Shown here one piece after another: positions 25,310-33,211 of a stretch of DNA of 60,968 nucleotides (within the stretch, counting starts at the first letter, position 1; the number at the start of each line of letters is the position of its first letter). The stretch is from JAYEIA01 sp964472505 (GTDB taxonomy: Bacteria; Bacteroidota; Bacteroidia; Bacteroidales; JAADGE01): assembly GCA_964472505.1 (NCBI GenBank), contig CAYYQW010000018.1, positions 1 to 60,968 on the forward strand, given 5' to 3'. The notes below the pieces were generated by a model. The model ran no database searches. It was given only the letters and a program-made list of their open reading frames with translations, and had not been told where the DNA came from. A program made the position numbers and the translations under genes.

Positions 25310-26141
25310 GATGCAAATATTTAAAAAAATAATTACGGTTTTTGTGATAGGCATGACGCTACTCGCGTGCGGCAATACCAACACAACAAAAAAACCGACC
25401 GAAATAATCCCAAAGGATTCCGTTCAAAAGGATGAAAAACCGCCCGAATATTTTACGGTACTCAAAAAAGCATACCCGAATTACATACAAGAATTTGACT
25501 CCGGATATATTGTATGGACAGACGGCACGCGCATGCTTTGGGATGACGGAAAAGAAAAAAACTTTGACGAACTCCTCAACAATCCGGATCCGGAAGACCA
25601 ATTCGCATTTGCCTATCCGAAAAGCTTTGATTTGCCCCCAAAACATAAGGAAGACCCGGGAAGAATACGCTGCGAAGCTTTTTTTAAAAAAATGTACGGC
25701 GAATCAGCCGCTGCCGTTGAAAAGAATCTGGTGAAAATACAATGGTTGCCTTCTTCGGTAAATAAAAGCTTGCGATTTTCAAAGATTAACGGCGCCGCCG
25801 ACAGCCTGCAAGCCGTTGCCAAAGCATTAGACAGTCTGCCGCATTTGCACAAATATGTAAACGCTCCGGCCGGCACCTTTTATTGGCGCTTCATAAGCGG
25901 AACCGAACGCCTGAGTATGCACAGCTTTGGTATTGCTTTGGATATCAATATCGACTATTTTAATTATTGGAAATGGGATCTGCAACAAAGCAAAGACTTG
26001 CAATATAAAAATCGCGTACCGCAAGAATTAACAGAAATATTTGAACGCCACGGCTTTATATGGGGCGGCAAATGGCATCACTACGACACAGGCCATTTTG
26101 AATTTCGACCGGAGTTTTTCATCTTTAATAAAAAACAATGA
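25302..26141 (+). CDS. M15 family peptidase lipoprotein (D-Ala-D-Ala carboxypeptidase/endopeptidase type)
   Basis: 279-aa lipoprotein with lipobox TLLAC (Cys23), so it is probably anchored in the envelope facing peptidoglycan. The catalytic zinc site of the M15 fold is visible: H207 and D214 in SMHSFGIALDIN, and H265 in YDTGHFEFRP, preceded by GGKWHH. The family cleaves peptide cross-bridges or terminal D-alanine of peptidoglycan stems. The start overlaps gldH by 8 bp and the stop overlaps the next gene by 4 bp (ATGA), giving a tight three-gene operon. Confidence 0.88.
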   Translation: MNKMQIFKKIITVFVIGMTLLACGNTNTTKKPTEIIPKDSVQKDEKPPEYFTVLKKAYPNYIQEFDSGYIVWTDGTRMLWDDGKEKNFDELLNNPDPEDQFAFAYPKSFDLPPKHKEDPGRIRCEAFFKKMYGESAAAVEKNLVKIQWLPSSVNKSLRFSKINGAADSLQAVAKALDSLPHLHKYVNAPAGTFYWRFISGTERLSMHSFGIALDINIDYFNYWKWDLQQSKDLQYKNRVPQELTEIFERHGFIWGGKWHHYDTGHFEFRPEFFIFNKKQ

Positions 26142-27154
26142 CAATTCGTTATACACTCAGCTTGGCTGTTCTTCTGTTTGCAACATCACAAGCATCGGCG
26201 CAGACAATAAAAAGCATGCCGTGGCAAAACAATTGCGACTCGGTATTGCCGGAAAGTTTAAACAGTGAATTCATAACGTACAAAGGCGGCTTGGAAATCA
26301 TAAATACGCAGACCGAGAAATTTGGCGGATTTTCGGCTTTATGGGTAAGCCCGGACGGGAGCAGAATACTTACCTTCTCCGATTTTACAAGCGTTAAAGA
26401 AAGCTTTCCCGACAGCCTGCGTGCTCAATGGTACGAGTTTATTCCCGACTACGGTGAAAGCATACAACTCAAAAGCGTCAGCTTGAACAAGTCAGGCAGA
26501 ATACTCAGTCCCGAAGGAATTCCGGTATCCGAAATTGAATCAGTGGCCGTTCATAATAAAACGCTTTACATAGCCAAAGACAACGGAAAAGGGCAAGGCA
26601 ACACCATACTGCAAGTCAAACTTAGCGAATTTGACAACGCCGGCGACATTCGAGTATCTCCGAAAGTAATTCCGATACCAAATTTCCCGAAAAGCTCAAA
26701 AGAAGGTTTTGAAGCCATGACTGCCCTGCCCGACGGCCGCTTACTGCTGATTCACGAAAAAGAACCCGATACAAAATTCCGCAGCACTTGGCTGATAAAT
26801 CCCAAAGACACATCTTTTGAAAAGAAACTATATAAACTTAATGAAGGTGCAGCCAAAGGAATGACCAAACTCAAAAACAAGGACTTGCTAATCATTGAAA
26901 AACAATATAATAAAGGCTATACAAAAATGGCTGTTTCACAACTGAAACAAAAAGACTTAAAAAACGACAGCCTGGAAGCCAAAACATTGCTTCGCGCTGA
27001 GTCCTTTTGCTTAGATAATTTTGAGGGTATCGCATCATTTTCCCACAAGAAAAAAGAATGTTTTTTTATAATAACTGATAATAACGGTGATTGGCAAAAA
27101 GCCGGAAGACAAAAAAATCTGTTATTACTATTTGAACTTAAACTCCCGGAGTAA
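26138..27154 (+). CDS. Secreted phytase-like (esterase-like) beta-propeller protein
   Basis: 338 aa with a cleavable signal peptide ending near SQASAQ, so exported. The mature part resembles the protein at 10424-11635: GGFSALWVSPDGSRILTFSDF, an ESVAVHNKTLYIAKDNG segment, GFEAMTALPDGRLLLIHE and a terminal NFEGIASF...FFIITDNNGDW. These match the esterase-like activity of phytase family in layout. It is translationally coupled to the M15 peptidase gene. Substrate unknown. Confidence 0.6.
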   Translation: MTIRYTLSLAVLLFATSQASAQTIKSMPWQNNCDSVLPESLNSEFITYKGGLEIINTQTEKFGGFSALWVSPDGSRILTFSDFTSVKESFPDSLRAQWYEFIPDYGESIQLKSVSLNKSGRILSPEGIPVSEIESVAVHNKTLYIAKDNGKGQGNTILQVKLSEFDNAGDIRVSPKVIPIPNFPKSSKEGFEAMTALPDGRLLLIHEKEPDTKFRSTWLINPKDTSFEKKLYKLNEGAAKGMTKLKNKDLLIIEKQYNKGYTKMAVSQLKQKDLKNDSLEAKTLLRAESFCLDNFEGIASFSHKKKECFFIITDNNGDWQKAGRQKNLLLLFELKLPE

Positions 27155-27270
27155 TTTTGCATCCGCAGAAATATGCGCAGCCCGGTTTTATAAAAATTTA
27201 TATTACGCAGGCAAGCAGACTAAGGGTGTACCAATCGTAAAGTATTTTATTCTGTTTCAAAAAAAAATTC

Positions 27271-27278
27271 TACCTTTG
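27271..27278 (+). promoter_or_regulatory. -7 promoter element for the methyltransferase gene
   Basis: TACCTTTG followed by CA is an exact TAnnTTTG match 123 bp upstream of the start at 27401, just after a long A-run. Confidence 0.55.
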
Positions 27279-27400
27279 CAGAAGATCTTCATTTTATTTG
27301 TTTCCCACACTCCAAAGCTGTCAGATTTCAAATAAATATGCAGATTATGTTGAAGACAATAATGACATCTTCAAATTGATTATTTATAAAAACTATTATT

Positions 27401-28204
27401 ATGTCGAAATTAGTAAAAAATTATTGCAACTTCCCAAGTTCGGTTCGCCGCCCCATGTGGCGCATCTGGCATAACCTGTTAATTCGGTTTGACGATGAAA
27501 CATCGGCCAACTTTATGAACTACGGTTATGAAAGCCTAAACGGCGACCCCCGCTTGAAATTAAAGGACGAAGACGAACCCAATCGATACGGAATTCAACT
27601 CTACAACTACGTTGTAAAAGAAGCTGACATACAAAACAAAGACGTACTTGAAGTAGGATCCGGAAGAGGCGGCGGAGCATCCTTCATTACGAGCTATTAC
27701 AAACCGAAAAAGTATGTTGCTGTTGATATTTCTTCGAAAATTATAGAATTTTGTAACAAATACTACAACGATGAAGGCCTTGAATTTGTTAAAGGCCGAG
27801 CAGAGAACCTGCCTTTAGAAGACAACAGTTTTGATGTGGTAGTAAATGTTGAATCGGCAAGATGCTACAGCGACCTGATGGTATTTTTTAAAGAAGTAAA
27901 AAGAGTACTGCGACCCGGCGGTCAATTCATGTTTGCCGATATGATTGAAAATCATGAAGTGGAAGATATGAAAAAACAGCTTACGGAAGCGGGTTTTAAA
28001 ATTGAAAAAGAAAAAGACATTACCGATAATGTTGTAAAAGCTCTCGACAAAGACTCATCAAGACGCGAGGAACTCATCAACAAAAAAGTTCCGGGATTTC
28101 TGAAAAGTTCATTCTTACAATTTGCCGGCGCACAAGGCACCGAAAGGTATAATGCCTTCAAAACCAAAAAGTTTCATTATTACACTTTTGTATTAAGTCA
28201 TTAA
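27401..28204 (+). CDS. Class I SAM-dependent methyltransferase
   Basis: 267 aa, cytoplasmic. Motif I is VLEVGSGRGGGASFI (about 79-93), followed by the acidic end of strand 2 in YVAVDISS; the post-I region FVKGRAENLPLEDNSFDVVVNVESARCY is typical of the Methyltransf_11 group. The N-terminal segment (NYGYESLNGD) recalls lipid or polyketide methyltransferases of the phthiotriol/sterol type. The substrate is not known. It stands alone between two intrinsic terminators or promoters. Confidence 0.85.
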   Translation: MSKLVKNYCNFPSSVRRPMWRIWHNLLIRFDDETSANFMNYGYESLNGDPRLKLKDEDEPNRYGIQLYNYVVKEADIQNKDVLEVGSGRGGGASFITSYYKPKKYVAVDISSKIIEFCNKYYNDEGLEFVKGRAENLPLEDNSFDVVVNVESARCYSDLMVFFKEVKRVLRPGGQFMFADMIENHEVEDMKKQLTEAGFKIEKEKDITDNVVKALDKDSSRREELINKKVPGFLKSSFLQFAGAQGTERYNAFKTKKFHYYTFVLSH

Positions 28205-28226
28205 AACAGACTTACAAAATATTTGG

Positions 28227-28253
28227 GCCGAAACTTTTTGTTTCGGCTTTTTT
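28227..28253 (+). terminator. Intrinsic terminator after the methyltransferase gene
   Basis: GCCGAAAC-TTTTT-GTTTCGGC hairpin (28227-28247) followed by six T. Confidence 0.9.
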
Positions 28254-28334
28254 ATTTTAAAAAATTCATAAGAACGGGTGCTGAAAAAAACTCAGGTATC
28301 CGAAATTATTATCGTGCATATTTCCGGAAAGAAA

Positions 28335-28342
28335 TATCTTTG
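28335..28342 (+). promoter_or_regulatory. -7 promoter element for hydF
   Basis: TATCTTTG is an exact TAnnTTTG match, 13 bp before the hydF start, implying a very short leader. Confidence 0.6.
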
Positions 28343-28355
28343 TAAAAAATAATTT

Positions 28356-29588
28356 ATGAAAAAAGGACGAGAAGGAAAACCGCATATAGGCATTTTCGGA
28401 AAACGAAACCAAGGCAAAAGTTCAATTATCAATAAATTAGCCGGACAACAAATAGCCATTGTATCCGATACGCCGGGCACAACAACCGACCCGGTAAAAA
28501 AATCATTTGAAATCACAGGCTTTGGGCCGGTTATTCTGATTGATACCGCGGGAATTGACGATGAAGGCGAACTGGGAAACCAACGCATAGACAAAACGCT
28601 TGAAACAGCAAAAATAATAGACTTAGGCATTATTATAGTTTCCGGCAACAGCATAGGCGATTTTGAAAAACAAATCATCTCAGAACTAAAAAAATTCGAT
28701 TGCCCGTTTTTCTTTATTCACAACAAATCGGACATTGAGCCGATAGAGTCCGTCTTTAAAAACCGACTCTTTGCCGAATACTCTGCCGAATGCATTGACT
28801 TTTCGGCTACCCAATCGCCGGATTCAGAAGCGCTTACCGAGCTCATTAAAAAAACCATTCCCGAATCTTCCTATAAAACGCCCTCACTTTTCGGCGATTT
28901 AATCTCATACGGCGACATAGTTCTTCTGATAACACCCATTGATATTGAAGCGCCCGCAGGCCGCATGATCTTGCCGCAAGTGCAAGCCATACGCGATATT
29001 TTGGACAACGATGCCGTAGCCGTAGTGGTGAAAGAACGGGAAGTGGATGCTTTTCTTAAAAAAACTCAAATAAAACCCGCTCTGGCCATTACCGACAGCC
29101 AAATATTCAAAAAAGCCGATGCTTCCATTCCGAAAGACATTCCGCTGACCGGTTTCAGCGTGGCTCTGGCTCGGCTGAAAGGGAGTTTTGAAGACTATTT
29201 GGAAGGTACGCCAAAAATAAGCGAGCTGCAAGACGGCGACCGAGTTTTACTCTTAGAATCATGCTCTCATCATGTATCCTGCGATGATATCGGCCGCGTA
29301 AAAATTCCGCGCTGGATTACCAATTTTACAGGCAAAAAACCGATTTTTGATACCGTCGCCGGGCTTAATAAATTAGAGCGCGATATTTCCGACTATGCAC
29401 TGGTGATACAATGCGGCGGATGTATGATTACTAAAAAACAACTGCTTAACCGCTTAAAACCGGCCATTGAAAAAAATATTCCGATAACCAATTACGGCAT
29501 GGCAATTGCTTATGTTCAAGGGATATACGAAAGAGCCATTGCGCCCTTTGTTAAAAAAACTTCCGATGATTCACTAAATTATTTATAA
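28356..29588 (+). CDS. hydF: [FeFe]-hydrogenase H-cluster maturation GTPase HydF
   Basis: Scaffold on which the 2Fe subcluster of the [FeFe]-hydrogenase active site is assembled. 410 aa. The GTPase domain has the G1 loop GKRNQGKS (15-22), switch region TPGTTTDPV and G3 DTAG (63-66). The C-terminal cluster domain carries C303-x-H305 and CGGC (C353, C356), the three conserved cysteine ligands. The histidine that often precedes the last CxxC is glutamine here (Q352). HydE, HydG and the hydrogenase itself are not nearby. A TerB-like gene overlaps its stop by one base. Confidence 0.94.
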   Translation: MKKGREGKPHIGIFGKRNQGKSSIINKLAGQQIAIVSDTPGTTTDPVKKSFEITGFGPVILIDTAGIDDEGELGNQRIDKTLETAKIIDLGIIIVSGNSIGDFEKQIISELKKFDCPFFFIHNKSDIEPIESVFKNRLFAEYSAECIDFSATQSPDSEALTELIKKTIPESSYKTPSLFGDLISYGDIVLLITPIDIEAPAGRMILPQVQAIRDILDNDAVAVVVKEREVDAFLKKTQIKPALAITDSQIFKKADASIPKDIPLTGFSVALARLKGSFEDYLEGTPKISELQDGDRVLLLESCSHHVSCDDIGRVKIPRWITNFTGKKPIFDTVAGLNKLERDISDYALVIQCGGCMITKKQLLNRLKPAIEKNIPITNYGMAIAYVQGIYERAIAPFVKKTSDDSLNYL

Positions 29589-29941
29589 TGGACAAGAAAA
29601 TAAAAACAGAGCATTTTGAAAACTTAGTTGCCGTAGCTTATGCCGACAAGCATATTACTGAAGAAGAAATAAATTTCCTTGCAGAAAATGCACTCAATTT
29701 TGGCCTTTTAAAAGAAGATGTTCAAAAAGTCATTGATAATGCAGAGCATCTTAAATTTTTCATACCGAAGAATCACGAAGAAAGAGAGGAACAACTCATC
29801 AGCTGTATCCACATGGCCATGACTGACGGAGAGGTGCATGAAAAAGAATACGCACTTTGTCTTCAGATTGCCGAAAGATTAGACTTTACCGAACGTTATC
29901 TAAACGAAATTATTGAATTAAGCCAAAAGCTTAACAGATAA
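29588..29941 (+). CDS. TerB-like protein
   Basis: 117-aa, all-helical, acidic. The pattern LVAVAYADKHITEEEINFLAENA and IHMAMTDGEVHEKEYALCLQIAERL shows two EF-hand-like DGEV/DKHITEEE turns of the TerB/DjlA-N fold. The start is shared with the HydF stop (TAATG), so translation is coupled. Whether it has any part in hydrogenase maturation is unknown. Confidence 0.65.
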   Translation: MDKKIKTEHFENLVAVAYADKHITEEEINFLAENALNFGLLKEDVQKVIDNAEHLKFFIPKNHEEREEQLISCIHMAMTDGEVHEKEYALCLQIAERLDFTERYLNEIIELSQKLNR

Positions 29942-29977
29942 TGTCTTCCTATTACCGGCAGTAACATCGATAATAAT

Positions 29978-30141
29978 GCCACTAAGACTCTAAGGCTCTA
30001 AGAAAACAATATAAACAAGCTAACGAAAGAAAGCAACAAAAAAAATTGCAATATTATTGACTACCAAAACCATATACACATAATCCACAAGAAAATCTTT
30101 GTGTCTTCGTGCCTTCGTGGCAAAAAAAATAACCACTAAGA
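29978..30141. repeat. Imperfect inverted-repeat element in the TerB-porin gap
   Basis: The left end reads GCCACTAAGACTCTAAGGCT (29978-) and the right end CTTTGTGTCTTCGTGCCTTC running to GTGGC at 30121; read on the other strand the right end is GCCACGAAGGCACGAAGACA. Both ends are built from 8-9-nt units ending in AAG. A further CCACTAAGAC follows at about 30132. The rest of the 306-bp gap holds no gene. It resembles short non-autonomous repeats scattered in Bacteroidota genomes. Confidence 0.5.
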
Positions 30142-30247
30142 CAACAATAAAAAAAGCTCCTGCCTATTGTCTTTACAACAATCAAAACAGAAGCTTTTAA
30201 GGAATAAATATAAACTCAATCGAACCTAATGTCTGAGAAATATTTTT

Positions 30248-31624
30248 TTACATATTTAAAAAAGTAGGTTTGAAAGTCAACATCAACCATCCCCAGCCGT
30301 GGAATTTGGCATCGGTATCTTGTCCGAGTTCCATCTCAACAAAATCCGATGAAGGAAGCATGACAGAGTAACCGGCATGAACCGTTACGGTTTTATCGGG
30401 TTTGTGTGTTAATACAAAATCAATATTATTTCCGAGCGCAGAAATTTCATTACCTGCTGCATTTAAACCGGGTGAATTGGTAAACATAATTGAATGAAAA
30501 CCAAGCATAGCCGTAGTTTCTTTGGATAAAGCAGCTTTTGCTGTTAAGTACACATCGCTGAGGCCTTCATTTTTGCCATATCGTAAGTGAAAATCGGTGT
30601 TTCCGAAGTATTTATGACCCGACCAACAAACGGCTTGGTATTGGTTGATTTTATTATCCGTCCCGTCGTTATCCCAAGCTTCGCCGCTGTATGAATCAAA
30701 TCCGGCTCCGAAAGTAAACATATCCATTTTGTAAGAAGCACTTACGGTATAAAGCATACCGGAGTAATTAATATCCTCACCGCCTCCGGTCTCTCCGGCT
30801 TTTCCAAACTGCTTATAAAAACTGCCTTCGGCTTTTAATGCGCCCAAGTTTAAAACCGGATTTACTCCTAAAGTATTCTTTGCGTAAGAGGTTTCATAAT
30901 TACCGTTTTCTTCAAAGGTTTCCACCATACCTAAAGCATTTATTGTGAGCATATCACCCAAATACTTTTTTACTTCCATATAAACCATATTTCTGAACGG
31001 CGTTTCGGCTTGTGTCGGCGCATCAACCGAGTTTAAGGCCCAAACTAAATCCCAATCTACGTCAAACCTCTTGTTTCGGCCTTCCAAAGCAACGGCATCA
31101 AAAGCAGAGGCATAGTGGTTCCAATTGCGGTGCCATATTACACGTCCGTCGCTGTTAGCCAATTCTTGACGTCCAACCTTGAGGCCTAAATTACAATCTT
31201 CATTTTTTATCAAATAATATTTTCCCCATGCTTCATGCACGCCAAGTGTCGCTCCGTTTGAACTTTGCCAATAAGGAGCAGTTACATTTTTATTAGCCAT
31301 AAAAGGACGCACATCCTGAAAACTGAAATTGGTCTCAAAACGGTCGTTCTTATAATTAGCAATAATACGGCTTCTTTGCCAAATAGTAGCTTCGGAAGGT
31401 GTGTTAATATCCGGTGCTATTTCCTGAGGAACCAACATATTTCGTCCGTCTTCAGAAGGGCTGTACTCAAATCGGGTTCTTAGCTCTGCGCCAAGTGTAA
31501 AACCGGAAGTTTCTTTTACTTCCGCTTTCTTCTCTAGTGTATCCGCGCCTTCTTCTTGGGCAAAAACCCCGGATACAAAAAACAACATAATCAAAGTCAT
31601 GTAACTGTATAGTTTCATTCTCAT
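30248..31624 (-). CDS. Outer-membrane beta-barrel porin (alginate-export type)
   Basis: 458 aa with a signal peptide (cleavage near VFAQ). The rest is alternating amphipathic beta strands ending in an aromatic-rich strand (GWGWLMLTFKPTFLNM), as expected for a barrel. Family-like stretches are TLGAELRTRFEYSPSEDG, WQRSRIIANYKNDRFETNFSFQDVR, and GRQELANSDGRVIWHRNWNHYA near residues 145-170, which fit the alginate_exp group. The barrel probably transports or binds a solute, but the substrate is unknown. It is transcribed alone, divergent from the aromatic operon leader. Confidence 0.75.
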   Translation of the reverse strand: MRMKLYSYMTLIMLFFVSGVFAQEEGADTLEKKAEVKETSGFTLGAELRTRFEYSPSEDGRNMLVPQEIAPDINTPSEATIWQRSRIIANYKNDRFETNFSFQDVRPFMANKNVTAPYWQSSNGATLGVHEAWGKYYLIKNEDCNLGLKVGRQELANSDGRVIWHRNWNHYASAFDAVALEGRNKRFDVDWDLVWALNSVDAPTQAETPFRNMVYMEVKKYLGDMLTINALGMVETFEENGNYETSYAKNTLGVNPVLNLGALKAEGSFYKQFGKAGETGGGEDINYSGMLYTVSASYKMDMFTFGAGFDSYSGEAWDNDGTDNKINQYQAVCWSGHKYFGNTDFHLRYGKNEGLSDVYLTAKAALSKETTAMLGFHSIMFTNSPGLNAAGNEISALGNNIDFVLTHKPDKTVTVHAGYSVMLPSSDFVEMELGQDTDAKFHGWGWLMLTFKPTFLNM

Positions 31625-31809
31625 AATAAAATTATTAAAGGTTTTAAAAATGTATTATTAAAATGGTCTTTTATACCGTAAAAGTAAACATAATTATAAA
31701 ACTTCAAATATCTAAGTAAATAAATACGTTAAAAATGCGTTAACACATTAGTTTATATCAGAATAAGTCAATAGTTTCAAAATTAGAAAGAAATAAATTT
31801 CAAAAAAAA

Positions 31810-31840
31810 TTTGGATATTAAAATAAATAAGCCACTTTTG
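31810..31840 (+). promoter_or_regulatory. Bacteroidota-type promoter of the aromatic operon
   Basis: TTTG (31810-31813), 19-nt spacer, then CACTTTTG (31833-31840), one mismatch from TAnnTTTG. The leader ATG is 20 nt downstream. Spacing and position mirror the trpB leader promoter at 175-206. Confidence 0.6.
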
Positions 31841-31860
31841 TGCTGTACTAAAGTTAAGAA

Positions 31861-31941
31861 ATGAGCCAATCATACACACATACTTCTTTTTCTTATTATT
31901 ACTATTGGGGTAATAAGAGGGGTTTTGTGTGCATAGCTTAA
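31861..31941 (+). CDS. Tyr leader peptide (26 aa)
   Basis: A 26-codon ORF contains four consecutive tyrosine codons (31894-31905) in the context SFSYYYYWGNKRGF, with one Trp and two Phe codons also present. It sits directly between a good promoter and an intrinsic terminator, in front of the tyrosine/phenylalanine pathway operon. This is the form expected of an attenuator leader: low charged tRNA-Tyr should stall the ribosome on the Tyr run and prevent termination. The adjacent Trp and Phe codons could broaden the response. The ORF is read directly; the role is inferred from arrangement. Confidence 0.85.
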   Translation: MSQSYTHTSFSYYYYWGNKRGFVCIA

Positions 31942-31997
31942 CAGAAAAAAAGCATTTTCACTATACAAAAGCCCCTCAAATTTGAGGGGCTTTTTTT
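31896..31997 (+). promoter_or_regulatory. Transcription attenuator of the aromatic operon
   Basis: Competing structures are visible. A pause-type hairpin pairs TTATTAC (31896-31902) with GTAATAA (31910-31916). The antiterminator pairs GAGGGGTTTTG (31917-31927, inside the leader ORF just after the Tyr codons) with CAAAAGCCCCTC (31966-31977), with one bulged base. The terminator is the perfect palindrome AAAAGCCCCTCAAA/TTTGAGGGGCTTTT (31967-31994) with its T-run. A ribosome stalled on the Tyr codons leaves 31917-31927 free; a ribosome that reaches the stop (31939-31941) covers it. Derived by eye, no energies computed. Confidence 0.85.
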
Positions 31998-32034
31998 GTG
32001 CATTAATTTTATTAAGAATTTAAAAATTAGCCCC

Positions 32035-33201
32035 ATGGTAACACCGGCAATCAGAACAAATACCGTAAAAGAATACTATTTCTCGAAAAAAATGGCGGAA
32101 ATTGACGGCTTGAATAAAGCCGGCAAGCAAATCATTAATCTCGGAATAGGAAACCCGGATATGCCTCCGGCTCCGGAAGTACTGGCCGAACTAAACAAAA
32201 GCAGCTCCGAATCAGACAAACACGGGTATGCCGGTTATAAAGGCATTCCTGAACTGCGGGCAGCTTTCGCCGAATGGTATGCAAGATTTTTTGATACGAA
32301 ACTCAATCCCGACCAAGAAATCCTGCCGCTCATCGGGTCTAAAGAAGGCATTATGCATATTTCCATGGCTTTCCTCAACCCCGATGATGAAGTTTTGGTT
32401 CCGAATCCTGCTTATCCGGTTTACCGTTCGGCAGCGGCCATAACCGGAGCCAAAGTAAGCGCATTTGCTCTGAATGCTGCAAACAATTGGTATCCCGATT
32501 TTGAGGAATTAGAAAAACATAATTTGAGCAAAACCAAACTCATGTGGGTAAATTATCCCAACATGCCCACGGGACAAGCTGCAACTAAAGAATTATTTGA
32601 ACACCTGACAGCCTTTGGCAAAAAACATCAAATATTGATTGTAAACGATAATCCCTACAGCTTTATATTGCACGAAAAACCGCTTAGCATACTTTCGGTA
32701 AAAGGCGCCAAAGACACCGCATTGGAATTGAATTCGCTGAGCAAATCGCATAACATGGCCGGTTTTAGAATAGGTATGTTGGCCGGAAGTGCCGAAGCAA
32801 TTCAAAACGTGCTAAAAATAAAGAGCAACAGCGATTCGGGCATGTACATTCCGCTGCAACTTGCCGCCGTAAAAGCTTTGCAGGCTGATGCAAGCTGGTA
32901 CGAATACATCAACTCAAAATATGCCGAAAGAAGAGTTTTGGCCGAGCATATTTTTAACCGGCTGAATGTAAGTTTTGACTCCAAACAAAAAGGCATGTTT
33001 TTGTGGGGGGAAATTCCCGAAAACTATAAAAATGCAGAACGGTTTTCCGATGAAATTCTCGAAAAAAATCGTCTGTTTATAACTCCGGGAAGTATTTTCG
33101 GATCGGCCGGCAAGAGATTTCTGCGTCTTTCGCTTTGCAGCTCACCGGAAAAACTTCAAACATCACTCAAAAGAATACAGACCATTCACTCAATTCTATA
33201 A
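32035..33201 (+). CDS. PLP-dependent aminotransferase (aromatic amino acid operon)
   Basis: 388-aa fold-type I aminotransferase. The PLP lysine is K237 in LNSLSKSHNMAGFRIG; the family Asn-Pro and Asp-Asn-Pro-Tyr motifs are seen as YPNMPTGQ and NDNPYSF. The ATG at 32035 was chosen because any earlier start would lie in the terminator of the leader. As first gene of the operon with tyrA and chorismate mutase, it most likely catalyses the final transamination to Tyr/Phe from hydroxyphenylpyruvate/phenylpyruvate. Relatives annotated as aspartate or LL-diaminopimelate aminotransferase cannot be excluded. Confidence 0.88.
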   Translation: MVTPAIRTNTVKEYYFSKKMAEIDGLNKAGKQIINLGIGNPDMPPAPEVLAELNKSSSESDKHGYAGYKGIPELRAAFAEWYARFFDTKLNPDQEILPLIGSKEGIMHISMAFLNPDDEVLVPNPAYPVYRSAAAITGAKVSAFALNAANNWYPDFEELEKHNLSKTKLMWVNYPNMPTGQAATKELFEHLTAFGKKHQILIVNDNPYSFILHEKPLSILSVKGAKDTALELNSLSKSHNMAGFRIGMLAGSAEAIQNVLKIKSNSDSGMYIPLQLAAVKALQADASWYEYINSKYAERRVLAEHIFNRLNVSFDSKQKGMFLWGEIPENYKNAERFSDEILEKNRLFITPGSIFGSAGKRFLRLSLCSSPEKLQTSLKRIQTIHSIL

Positions 33202-33211
33202 ATCGTAAATT

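Noticed and set aside
29978..30141. CRISPR array, suggested by short repeated units
   Set aside because: Units are 8-9 nt, degenerate and inverted, with no regular spacers and no cas genes nearby.
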